A stretch of DNA of 41,859 nt, from assembly GCA_000372225.1 (NCBI GenBank), contig AQTY01000017.1:1-41859 (forward strand), written 5' to 3'. Positions 16,721 through 24,766 of the stretch are shown here, in pieces; position 1 is the stretch's first letter; every line of letters begins with the position of its first letter. The notes below the pieces were generated by a model, which ran no database searches, was not told the DNA's origin, and saw nothing but the letters and a program-made list of their open reading frames with translations. Source of the stretch: Candidatus Nitromaritima sp. SCGC AAA288-L16 (GTDB lineage Bacteria > Nitrospinota > Nitrospinia > Nitrospinales > VA-1). The position numbers and the translations under genes were made by a program.

Positions 16721-17673
16721 GCATCGCTGGGTTTGCATCGACGTTTGTTTGTTTATTATTTTTCTATTCGACCCCCGGTTGGGCTGACTCACCGATCACC
16801 ATCAACACCGAAATAGACAAACCAATAGTCACAACAGGTGGCATCATTACCTACACGATTACCCTTACACATGAGTTGGATGTAATACCAACCACTCCGG
16901 ACTTTGATGCAATCAGTGAATTTAATATAATTGAACGTATAACAATCAAACCAAGAGAAACTGAAAAAGGGTTAGTTGAGCAAAAATACTCTGCGAAACT
17001 CCGTGCAGACAAAGTCGGAACATACACCATTGCTCCAATTCGAGTTCCCTTCAAAATCAAAGAGAAGAATACAGAAAAGTATATTCCTGGCAAAATACTT
17101 TCCCAAAAAATAACAATTGAAGTAGCCTCAGTATTACGACTTCAGGGAGAACCAACCGACATAAAAGACATTAAAGATATTGTTGAAGTAGACAGTAATT
17201 GGGTACCGTGGTTTTTTTGGGGACTAAACATAATTCTGTTAGCAATTGTTTTATACCTTCTATGGAAATACAGAAAGACAAAACACCCAAACCCTACTAA
17301 AGAGGCGCCAGTTTTATCGACTCACGAAATAGCTTTTCGTGAACTGGATAAATTGAAAAGCAAAGGGCTTCTTGAACGTGGAAATGCGAGAGAACATTTT
17401 TTTGAACTTTCTGAAATCCTTCGTCGTTATCTTGGTAAAAGATATCTTTTCCCAGCACTCGACTGGACAACGGAAGAGATAACTGAGCATTTCAAAAATC
17501 AAGAAAAAATTAAACTCGCCTCACGAACTGAAGCAAATCGAATTTTGAAAAAATCAGACCTAATAAAGTTTGCAAAAGCGCAGGCTTTACCAGGAACAGA
17601 TGAGATAGAACCAGTTCGTACTTTTATAAAATCAACTCAAGAAAATTTAAACCTAGGGCTTTACCCCAATTGA
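16669..17673 (+). CDS. batD: BatD-like membrane protein (short form)
   Basis: The 334-residue protein has a signal peptide after a basic N terminus (core about residues 19-38, likely cut near GWA|DS). A periplasmic beta-rich domain of about 130 residues follows, with the threonine/isoleucine strand pattern of BatD. One membrane helix lies at about residues 178-200, followed by a basic stop-transfer and a cytosolic helical domain resembling DUF4381. BatD proteins are often around 550-600 residues, so this is a compact version. The start overlaps the TPR gene by 52 bases, and batA follows after 11 bases. In the Bat system it is proposed to bridge the membrane VWA proteins. The symbol is by position and architecture rather than strong motif identity. 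Confidence 0.75.
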   Translation: MFSNNKFIRAKKSQRKVSIAGFASTFVCLLFFYSTPGWADSPITINTEIDKPIVTTGGIITYTITLTHELDVIPTTPDFDAISEFNIIERITIKPRETEKGLVEQKYSAKLRADKVGTYTIAPIRVPFKIKEKNTEKYIPGKILSQKITIEVASVLRLQGEPTDIKDIKDIVEVDSNWVPWFFWGLNIILLAIVLYLLWKYRKTKHPNPTKEAPVLSTHEIAFRELDKLKSKGLLERGNAREHFFELSEILRRYLGKRYLFPALDWTTEEITEHFKNQEKIKLASRTEANRILKKSDLIKFAKAQALPGTDEIEPVRTFIKSTQENLNLGLYPN

Positions 17674-17684
17674 TTTAAATCCGT

Positions 17685-18680
17685 ATGACCTTTTTAAGAT
17701 TCGAGGATCCTTGGCTTCTGTTAATGCTGTTGTTAGTTCCTGTCTTGATATTACGGGAAAGAGCAATAGCAAGTGCTATTAACTACTCATCACTTGCTTC
17801 ATTAAAGTCAGTAAGTCAGCATCGTTCTAAAATCAAGGCAATAATACCAACAGTTCTTACATTCGCTGCTATTGCTCTTTTTATTGTTGCCTTCGCACGC
17901 CCACAGGAGGGCCGCAAAAAAACCGAGATTCTATCACAAGGTGTGGATATCATTCTCGCAATAGACACATCCGGTAGCATGCAGGCACTAGACTTCAAAA
18001 AAAACGAAACCCAAGTTACGAGACTTTCAGTGGTAAAAGACGTAGTCGCTGAGTTTGTCAAGCATCGAGAAATGGACCGGATAGGGATGGTCGTCTTCGG
18101 AGCTAATGCGTTCACGCAATGCCCCCTCACATTAGACCAGAACATTCTACTTTCGTTCCTTGATAAACTTAAAATTGGAATGGCTGGTGACGCCACTGCA
18201 ATCGGGTCCGCAATTGGCATCTCAGCTAGACGATTGAAGGATCTAAAGTCTAAATCAAAAATCATTATTCTATTAACTGATGGACGTAATAACTCAGGAA
18301 CAATTCCACCTCTGCAGGCTGCTGAAATTGCTAAAACTCTGGGCATCAAAATCTATACTATTGGAGTCGGCAAACGTGGGAAGGCACCATTTCTAGTAGA
18401 TTCAATTTTTGGGAAACGACTCATCTATCAGAATGTGAATATTGACGAAGAGGTGCTCAATAAAATCTCTGAAATGACTGACGCAAAATATTTCCGCGCA
18501 ACCGACTTAAAATCATTAAAAGATATTTACAAACAAATTGATCTTTTAGAAAAGTCAGAAATAAAAAGTCTTGACCACTCTGAATACAAAGAATTGTTTC
18601 ATTATTTTCTTATTCCCGGACTTATTTTATTCCTAACTGAAATTATTTTCTCGAATTCTTTTTTACGGAGACTTCCTTAA
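17685..18680 (+). CDS. batA: Membrane VWA-domain protein BatA
   Basis: The 331-residue protein has two N-terminal hydrophobic segments (about residues 9-23 and 52-71). A von Willebrand A domain follows with MIDAS residues D94, S96 and S98 in AIDTSGSMQALDF, and conserved downstream strands including ILLTDGRNNSG. A third membrane helix lies near the C terminus. BatA is a partner of MoxR ATPases and is linked in other bacteria to oxidative and envelope-stress tolerance. The stop codon overlaps the batB start by one base (TAATG), so expression is coupled. Confidence 0.9.
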   Translation: MTFLRFEDPWLLLMLLLVPVLILRERAIASAINYSSLASLKSVSQHRSKIKAIIPTVLTFAAIALFIVAFARPQEGRKKTEILSQGVDIILAIDTSGSMQALDFKKNETQVTRLSVVKDVVAEFVKHREMDRIGMVVFGANAFTQCPLTLDQNILLSFLDKLKIGMAGDATAIGSAIGISARRLKDLKSKSKIIILLTDGRNNSGTIPPLQAAEIAKTLGIKIYTIGVGKRGKAPFLVDSIFGKRLIYQNVNIDEEVLNKISEMTDAKYFRATDLKSLKDIYKQIDLLEKSEIKSLDHSEYKELFHYFLIPGLILFLTEIIFSNSFLRRLP

Positions 18681-19786
18681 TGCGCTTTGGCAACCAAGAC
18701 TATCTAAACTTACTTTGGTTGATGATTCCGCTTATAGTCTTTCTTATGTGGTCATACAAAAAAAAGAAACTGCTAGTTGAAGTTTTCTTAGGTAAGTCAC
18801 TTGTTTCTCGACTACTAGACCCTCTGGCCTTGAAACGAGTTAAAATCGATAATGTGCTAACCATATCTGCAGCGTTTTTTCTTATTCTGGCACTTTCTCA
18901 ACCACGCTGGGGTTATTACTGGAAAGATCTAGAGCAAAAAGGCGTGGATATCATCATTGCACTAGATGTTTCCAGTAGTATGTTAGCGCAAGACATAAAA
19001 CCTAATAGACTAGAAAGAGCAAAACACAAGGTAGCGGATTTATTAAATATGCTTGAAGGCGATAGAATTGGCCTAGTTGCCTTTGCTGGAACGTCATACC
19101 TGCAATGCCCTCTTACATTGGATTATTCTGCTGCTCGAATTTTCTTAAATGCTATTGACACAAAACTCATTCCTGTACAGGGGACGGCAATAAGCCACGC
19201 AATCCGAACTTCAGTCAAGGCCTTTAACCAGCAAGACACACGGTCACGCGCTATAATTCTAATAACTGATGGCGAAGATCATACAGGTGATGCCATACAA
19301 TCGGCAAACTGGGCCAAAGATCATGAAACTAAAATTTTCGCAATAGGTATAGGCAATAACATTGGTGCACCTATCCCAAGCTCCGAACCAGGAGTTTCCG
19401 GATTCAAAAAAGATAAAGATGGAGAGGTAATATTAACTAAGCTCGACGAACCAACCCTTCAACAAATGGTATTACAAACAGGGGGTATCTATGTACGTTC
19501 AGTAACAGGTGATATGGATCTACAAAAACTATATCTGGAGAACATCAAACACAAAGTCGAGAACAAAGAAATTAAAACTGAAAGAAAGCGTGTATGGGAA
19601 GAAAGGTTCCAATGGATGCTTTTCGCTGCCCTATTTTGTTTGACTGTGAAATACACTCGAAAAACATCTTCTCAAAAAATAACTAAAATAATTTTCAATC
19701 ACACACAGCCGTTTTTATTTTTAGGATTAGGCGAATATAGATCACCGGGATTTATTAAAATCATTAAAAAAAATTTAATAAATTAA
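18680..19786 (+). CDS. batB: Membrane VWA-domain protein BatB
   Basis: The 368-residue protein has the same plan as BatA: N-terminal membrane segments at about residues 10-24 and 57-73, then a VWA domain with MIDAS residues D96, S98 and S100 in ALDVSSSMLAQDI and a downstream ITDGEDHTGD. A C-terminal membrane helix sits near residue 312. A basic, roughly 40-residue tail follows that helix and is not obviously part of the family. It is the last gene of the bat cluster, and no TPR BatC gene follows. The small TPR protein upstream of batD may fill that place. Confidence 0.9.
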   Translation: MRFGNQDYLNLLWLMIPLIVFLMWSYKKKKLLVEVFLGKSLVSRLLDPLALKRVKIDNVLTISAAFFLILALSQPRWGYYWKDLEQKGVDIIIALDVSSSMLAQDIKPNRLERAKHKVADLLNMLEGDRIGLVAFAGTSYLQCPLTLDYSAARIFLNAIDTKLIPVQGTAISHAIRTSVKAFNQQDTRSRAIILITDGEDHTGDAIQSANWAKDHETKIFAIGIGNNIGAPIPSSEPGVSGFKKDKDGEVILTKLDEPTLQQMVLQTGGIYVRSVTGDMDLQKLYLENIKHKVENKEIKTERKRVWEERFQWMLFAALFCLTVKYTRKTSSQKITKIIFNHTQPFLFLGLGEYRSPGFIKIIKKNLIN

Positions 19787-19798
19787 TAAACCCTTTAC

Positions 19799-19827
19799 TT
19801 GACAAACAGAACAGCCAATACTATTTT
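19799..19827 (+). promoter_or_regulatory. Strong sigma70-type promoter for the Bax-inhibitor-1 family gene
   Basis: A perfect TTGACA at 19799-19804 is followed after 17 bases by TATTTT at 19822-19827. It lies about 93 bases upstream of the ATG at 19920. This is the best-looking promoter in the window. Confidence 0.6.
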
Positions 19828-19919
19828 TGATATAGCTGAGGTGGTATAGTTGACTAGATAAATATGCCTGCTAGATCGATTTTACTAAATCCATTAATCA
19901 TTAATTGAAGGAAAAAAAA

Positions 19920-20624
19920 ATGCAAGAAAATCAAATGAGGACCACCAGTCTTGATTCCGTTGCCGCAGAGCAACAACGTTTCATGGTTCGCGTTTATAAT
20001 TGGATGGGCGCCGGACTAGGTATCACCGGCGTAATGGCATTCTACATTGCAAATACCCCAGCCATCTTTAATATCGTGATGGGTAACCCCGTCATGCCGA
20101 TCGTATTGATAATCGCTCAGATCGGATTGGTTTTCTGGTTAGCCACCAGAGTAATGGCTATGAGCGTAAGCCAGGCTACTGGTGTCTTTTTGTTGTATGC
20201 TGGGCTTACTGGAATAACTTTTTCCACCTTGTTTGTAGTTTATACAGCCGCCTCGATCACATCAACTTTTCTAGTGACAGCCGGAACTTTTGGTGCAATG
20301 AGTTTTTACGGGTACACCACAAAAAAGGATCTCACCTCCTGGGGTAGCTTCCTATTTATGGGACTAATTGGGATAATCATTGCATCTATCGTGAATATTT
20401 TTCTACAAAGCCCAATGATGCACTGGATCATAACCTACGCCGGTGTTCTTATTTTTGTTGGGTTAACCGCCTATGACACACAGAAAATCAAAGAAATGAA
20501 TATTCTCGGCAATGAAGGAACAGACGAAGATACCAAAGAAGCAATTAGAGGAGCGCTGACTCTATACCTTGATTTCATCAATCTATTTCTCATGCTCCTC
20601 CGTATAATGGGAGACCGAAGGTAG
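19920..20624 (+). CDS. Bax inhibitor-1 / YccA-YbhL family membrane protein
   Basis: The 234-residue protein has a hydrophilic start and about seven hydrophobic helices, with the family's conserved LTAYDTQKIKEM segment near the C terminus and acidic residues in the last helices. Members are Ca2+ or pH-responsive membrane proteins. Some, such as YccA, bind and restrain the FtsH protease; which role applies here is unknown. The ATG at 19920 has an AAGGA sequence 8 bases upstream. A TTG at 19905 is in frame but lies in the leader. The gene is monocistronic, flanked by its own promoter and terminator. Confidence 0.92.
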   Translation: MQENQMRTTSLDSVAAEQQRFMVRVYNWMGAGLGITGVMAFYIANTPAIFNIVMGNPVMPIVLIIAQIGLVFWLATRVMAMSVSQATGVFLLYAGLTGITFSTLFVVYTAASITSTFLVTAGTFGAMSFYGYTTKKDLTSWGSFLFMGLIGIIIASIVNIFLQSPMMHWIITYAGVLIFVGLTAYDTQKIKEMNILGNEGTDEDTKEAIRGALTLYLDFINLFLMLLRIMGDRR

Positions 20625-20652
20625 ACAAAAAACATTAAAGTTGCTTATATTC

Positions 20653-20690
20653 GAAACCCTCTTCCCAGAACCTGGAAAGGGGGTTTTTTT
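20653..20690 (+). terminator. Rho-independent terminator after the Bax-inhibitor-1 family gene
   Basis: AAACCCTCTT pairs with AAGGGGGTTT (one G-T pair), extended by CC and GG across a bulged A, around a short loop. A run of seven T residues ends it. It starts 29 bases after the stop codon. Confidence 0.85.
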
Positions 20691-20958
20691 CAGCCCTTCG
20701 GTGCATTCCCGTAACTTGTTACCTCCTATCTATCAATCCCATACTTTATTTAAACTAGGAATTTACTATTCTTTAAATATTTTCACCTTTTCAACCTTGA
20801 CTACTTCGGTTTCAGATTCCATATAGTAAATAGAAAGCGGCAGACCGGTCTCCCGTAGCATAGTTTTAACTTAATATTTTTAACCCCCGCCTCGGTTTGG
20901 TTTTTTTGTTGCGAATACAAAAATGGATCTAGGCAGCTCTAAAAAGGAGACAACTATC
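20691..20958. other. Intergenic region before hsp20, no gene found
   Basis: The stretch is AT-rich. It contains a 10-base palindrome at 20842-20851 and a T-run at 20903-20909 after a GGTTTGG segment. I see no convincing sigma70 pair and no CIRCE-type 9-9-9 element. An open frame at 20641-20826 overlaps the terminator and is not a credible gene. Confidence 0.4.
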
Positions 20959-21462
20959 ATGACGTATAAAAACTTATTTCCAATACAACCTAATTCTTAC
21001 AACAAACCTGATCATCACAATACCGACTATCCTTTCTTCACAATCGGTAAGGATATGAACGAATTCTTAAATCCATTTAGCCAAGATTTTTTTGAGAACA
21101 GCTTTATTGACTTCCGTCCTTTAAAACAGGATCAATTTCCTAAGGTTGATATTTCAGAAACCAAAGACAATTTTCTAATAACCGCTGATCTACCTGGAAT
21201 CGATGAGAAAAATGTTAACATCACATTAGATGACAGAATTCTCACCATCAAGGGTGAGAAAAAGACCGACACAGAAGATAAACAAGGTGAATTTTACAGT
21301 AGAGAGCGATCCTACGGAGAATTTCAAAGAAGTTTTGAAGTTCCTGAAACAATTGACGAAAATAAAATAGACGCTTCTTTCTCTAATGGGGTTTTAAAAG
21401 TTAAAATGCCCAAAACTCCCGAAGCGAAAAAGGAAGTGAAAAAAATTCTAATCAACAGTTGA
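20959..21462 (+). CDS. Small heat-shock protein (Hsp20 / alpha-crystallin family)
   Basis: The 167-residue chaperone has a variable N-terminal arm rich in Asn, Phe and Pro. The alpha-crystallin domain begins at PKVDISETKDNFLITADLPGI, and the closing strand contains the family's NGVLKVKMPK (G-V-L) motif. It holds unfolding proteins in the cytosol during stress. The start at 20959 is set by an AAGGAGA site 9 bases upstream. The frame is open to an ATG at 20923, which would place that ribosome site inside the gene. A 10-base palindrome (AGACCGGTCT) at 20842-20851 in the leader could be a regulator site, but I do not recognise it. Confidence 0.94.
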   Translation: MTYKNLFPIQPNSYNKPDHHNTDYPFFTIGKDMNEFLNPFSQDFFENSFIDFRPLKQDQFPKVDISETKDNFLITADLPGIDEKNVNITLDDRILTIKGEKKTDTEDKQGEFYSRERSYGEFQRSFEVPETIDENKIDASFSNGVLKVKMPKTPEAKKEVKKILINS

Positions 21463-21517
21463 TAGAAATTTAGAAGAGATCTACTTTCATTTCCTTTTTA
21501 TACTAGCGCGATCTATA

Positions 21518-21548
21518 AACCTCTCTCCCTAATTTGTGGAGAGGGGTT
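21518..21548. terminator. Hairpin between convergent hsp20 and rpe
   Basis: An 11-bp stem (AACCTCTCTCC with GGAGAGGGGTT, one G-T pair) encloses a 9-base loop. It lies between the ends of two convergent genes, 7 bases from the rpe stop. Neither side carries a clean T-run, so termination efficiency is uncertain. Confidence 0.5.
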
Positions 21549-21555
21549 ACCTGTA

Positions 21556-22203
21556 TCATGCTTCTCGCAAGTTTTTGATCGCCTTTTTATAATCCTTACT
21601 ATTAAAAATGGCAGACCCTGCAACAAGAACACTGGCTCCTGACTCTTTTATCTCCCCTGCATTCTCTGTTTTTACTCCACCGTCTACCTGCAAATCAATC
21701 TCATCTTCATAGTTACTCATGATATCGTTCAAGTTAGATATCTTACCCAACATCGAAGGAATGAAAGACTGCCCACCAAACCCTGGGTTCACCGTCATTA
21801 GAAGTACCATATCGAGTTCGTGTAGAATTTCTTCCAAACTTGACAAAGGAGTTGCTGGATTCAGAACAGCCCCGGCACGAACTTTCTGTTCCTTAATTAT
21901 CTGAATCGTTCTATTGAGATGCCGACAGGCTTCAACTTGGACACTTATAATATCCGCTCCTGCCTCAACAAACGATTTTATGTAACAATCTGCATTCTCG
22001 ATCATCAAATGGACATCAAGCGGGAGATCTGTAACTTTTCTGATCGACTCAATTACAGGCGGTCCAATAGTAATATTAGGAACAAAGTGACCATCCATCA
22101 CATCCACATGAATCCAATCAGCCCCAGCATCTTCAACAGCTTTAATTTCATCGCCAAGTCTACTGAAATCTGCTGACAATATAGAAGGGGCAATTTTAGC
22201 CAT
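21556..22203 (-). CDS. rpe: Ribulose-phosphate 3-epimerase
   Basis: The enzyme interconverts ribulose-5-phosphate and xylulose-5-phosphate in the pentose phosphate and Calvin pathways. The 215-residue barrel has all family motifs: APSILSADFSRLG at the start, HVDVMDGHFVPNITIGP with catalytic Asp and metal-binding His, DVHLMIE, VNPGFGGQSFI and QVDGGV near the end. A TAGGAGA ribosome-binding site precedes the ATG by about 6 bases. It is convergent with hsp20. Confidence 0.97.
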   Translation of the reverse strand: MAKIAPSILSADFSRLGDEIKAVEDAGADWIHVDVMDGHFVPNITIGPPVIESIRKVTDLPLDVHLMIENADCYIKSFVEAGADIISVQVEACRHLNRTIQIIKEQKVRAGAVLNPATPLSSLEEILHELDMVLLMTVNPGFGGQSFIPSMLGKISNLNDIMSNYEDEIDLQVDGGVKTENAGEIKESGASVLVAGSAIFNSKDYKKAIKNLREA

Positions 22204-22378
22204 AAGAATCTCCTAAAAAATATAATAAGCCTTCAAAATAAACTGTTAACGCTCTTAAGAAAATAAAAAAACATGCAACGAGTTGAGGATAACATAAGAA
22301 ATTAGTTCGACGCTATCTCAATTTATTAGAGTTTCAATGCAATTGAAATCCTAGCCATTAAGATTCCCATGACATATA

Positions 22379-24172
22379 ATGCGGTTTCCATTTACGCGGT
22401 TGCGAACAAACAATGTCATGACCACAATAACCGATCAGATCCGAGATAAATTTAGAAATATTTTGATGTTTGATCAAAACATGTTGATCCTTGCCGCTTT
22501 ACTTGGGTTTCTTGCTGGCTTCGCATCAACTTTTTTTCGATGGATGATAGAATTCTTTGAATCTATTTTTTCTATCGAAGGGTTTTCCCTGGCGGGAATA
22601 CCACCTCAAGCATATCCGTTTTTATTACCATTCATGCCAATGGTAGGTGGATGTTTCATTGGCCTCATCTGCAAGTATTTTCCTAATGCGGTAAAAGAAA
22701 ATGGGGTACATAAAGTCATGTACGCCGTCGCCTTAAATGACGGGAAACTGAGAAAACGCACTATCGCCTCCTGCGCTGTCACCTCATCGATCACGATTGG
22801 CTCAGGTGGTTCTGCTGGCAGAGAAGGCCCAACAGTCCAGATTGGAGCCGCAGTTGGTTCAACAATCGGTCAACTACTTCACTTATCTACAGAGAGAATG
22901 CGCGTTCTAGTTGGATGTGGAGCGGCAGCCGGTATAGCGGCTTCATTCAATGCGCCATTGGCTGGTGTGTTGTTTTCTCTTGAAATTATTCTTGGTGATT
23001 TTGCCATACATACATTCAGCCCTATTATCATCGCTTCAGTAATCGGAACAGTAACTGGGCGAGCTCTAGAAGGAAACGAGGTTACATTTAATGTCCCGGT
23101 ACACGAACTTGTACATCCAACAGAAATCATTTTCTATTTAGCGCTTGGAATGCTGTGTGGAATAGTCGCGCGGTTATTCACCTTTATGTATTTTTATGTT
23201 CAGCGAATATTTGAAGAAAAACTTAAAATGTCCGATCTCTATAAACCCGCAATTGGGGGACTCATAGTGGGCATGGTTTCAATATTTATGCCCCAGATTC
23301 TCGGCAACGGTTACGACGTAATGGAACAAGCATTAACAGGTCAAATGTTTTGGGGATTAGCCTTTCTCTTAGTTTTTATGAAAATTATATGCACATCCAT
23401 TACACTTGGATCCGGCGGTATGGGCGGTGTATTTGCACCCTCTCTTTTTATAGGCGCAATGCTGGGCACAGCCTTTGGCTCAAGCGTACACTTTATTTTC
23501 CCGACCCTATCGGCCTCGGCTGAAACCTACTCAGTCGTAGGGATGGGAGCTGTTGCTGGAGCCGTTATGCAAGCACCACTGACCAACATCCTCATGCTCT
23601 TTGAATTAACAAATGATTACACTTTGATTCTTCCAATTATGGCCACCTGTATAGCCGCGTCATATACCTATCAGAGATTTACCAAACAATCCATTTATGT
23701 ACAATATTTACTAAATAAAGGTATTAACATACGTTACGGGAGAGAAGCATCAATAATGAACTCTATAAAGGTTCAAGATGTTATGAGTACCGACATCACA
23801 ACTATTGCTCAAGAAATGCCTTTTCGAAAAATTCTTGAGACCATTTCATATTCAAAGAATTTTTATTTTCCTGTCCTCGATAATAAGGGTGACATGACCG
23901 GAATTCTTTCCTTTTCAGACATTCGCGAAGTGATATTTGAAGAGCAATTGGGAGATCTTCTTGTAGCTGGCGAACTCGCCAACACCAAAGTATACTCCCT
24001 CACTCCGCAACAAAATTTAAACGAAGCAATGGAAATATTTTCGCAGTTAGACGTAGACCAACTACCAGTAGTTAGAAGTGAAGATAAATTAAAAGTGATC
24101 GGGATGCTAACCCGCGGTGACATGATGGCATCTTATAATAGAGCAATCCTTGTTTCCGGATTCGATCGCTAG
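22379..24172 (+). CDS. ClC-family chloride channel/antiporter with two C-terminal CBS domains
   Basis: The 597-residue protein has the multi-helix ClC core at residues about 35-450. The selectivity-filter segments are present: GSGGSAGREGP, which retains the gating glutamate, and GSGGMGGVFAPSLFIG. Two CBS domains follow (about 465-525 and 533-590), the second with DVDQLPVVR. These usually bind adenine nucleotides and regulate transport. The gating glutamate leaves a Cl-/H+ exchanger possible, but channel and exchanger cannot be separated on this alone. ATG 22379 gives a 13-residue extension over ATG 22418; neither has a clear ribosome site. An apbE remnant follows after 8 bases. Confidence 0.93.
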   Translation: MRFPFTRLRTNNVMTTITDQIRDKFRNILMFDQNMLILAALLGFLAGFASTFFRWMIEFFESIFSIEGFSLAGIPPQAYPFLLPFMPMVGGCFIGLICKYFPNAVKENGVHKVMYAVALNDGKLRKRTIASCAVTSSITIGSGGSAGREGPTVQIGAAVGSTIGQLLHLSTERMRVLVGCGAAAGIAASFNAPLAGVLFSLEIILGDFAIHTFSPIIIASVIGTVTGRALEGNEVTFNVPVHELVHPTEIIFYLALGMLCGIVARLFTFMYFYVQRIFEEKLKMSDLYKPAIGGLIVGMVSIFMPQILGNGYDVMEQALTGQMFWGLAFLLVFMKIICTSITLGSGGMGGVFAPSLFIGAMLGTAFGSSVHFIFPTLSASAETYSVVGMGAVAGAVMQAPLTNILMLFELTNDYTLILPIMATCIAASYTYQRFTKQSIYVQYLLNKGINIRYGREASIMNSIKVQDVMSTDITTIAQEMPFRKILETISYSKNFYFPVLDNKGDMTGILSFSDIREVIFEEQLGDLLVAGELANTKVYSLTPQQNLNEAMEIFSQLDVDQLPVVRSEDKLKVIGMLTRGDMMASYNRAILVSGFDR

Positions 24173-24180
24173 ATTAATAA

Positions 24181-24706
24181 ATGTTTTTTAAATTGCCCCA
24201 TAGTTCCGTCCTTTATCAGTACTTCTTGATCATTCTTTGCCTTTCACTCACATCCTGTGAATTAAAAAATCAGAAGGTCATCAAACGAACCCAGTTTGTG
24301 ATGGGAACGTTGGTCGAAATTACAATCCAAGAATCCGATAACGACCTCGCCCAAAATGCTATCAACAAATCTTTTAACGAGATGTCTCCCCTTGAAAAAA
24401 TAATGAGCACATATTTACCAAATTCAGAATTATCTCAACTCAACACATTGGCATGAAGAGAAACAAAGATTTATGTCAGCAACTGTTATCGCAGATACAG
24501 TCATGGATGCTGATGCCCTTTCTACAGCCTTATTTATTCTGGGACCTAACAAAGGTATTGGCCTTATCAATTCGCTGGAAGGAGTTGAAGGAATGATACT
24601 TTCAAAACTAAGTTCTGCTAGTTATTCTTCTGGGTTTCGTAACCTTCCAGGACTTTCTCTCCAAGGTTTAGAAAACGACCTCTCCCAACAAGTGGCAACC
24701 AATTGA
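24181..24706 (+). pseudogene. apbE: apbE remnant (FAD:protein FMN transferase), internally deleted and frameshifted
   Basis: Two open pieces match opposite ends of ApbE. The first, 24181-24456, has a lipoprotein signal (lipobox LTSC, Cys26), then the N-terminal FVMGTLVEITI strand and the MSTYLPNSELSQLN segment. The second, readable from about 24452 and most clearly 24473-24706, has the C-terminal SATVIADTVMDADALSTALFILGP segment and GVEGMIL. The second piece is in a different frame. The middle, roughly half of a normal 320-350-residue protein including the FAD/FMN-binding core, is missing. An active enzyme, which would flavinylate periplasmic proteins such as NQR subunits, cannot be made from it. 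It follows the ClC gene closely on the same strand. Confidence 0.87.
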
Positions 24707-24766
24707 AATCAGCTAAAAATGATAATGAATGTATTTAGAATTTTTTAATTAAAGGAATGGCCTCTA

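Noticed and set aside
20641..20826. A 61-residue open frame after the Bax-inhibitor-1 family gene
   Set aside because: It overlaps the terminator hairpin, begins at a non-ATG codon and has no ribosome site or recognisable sequence.
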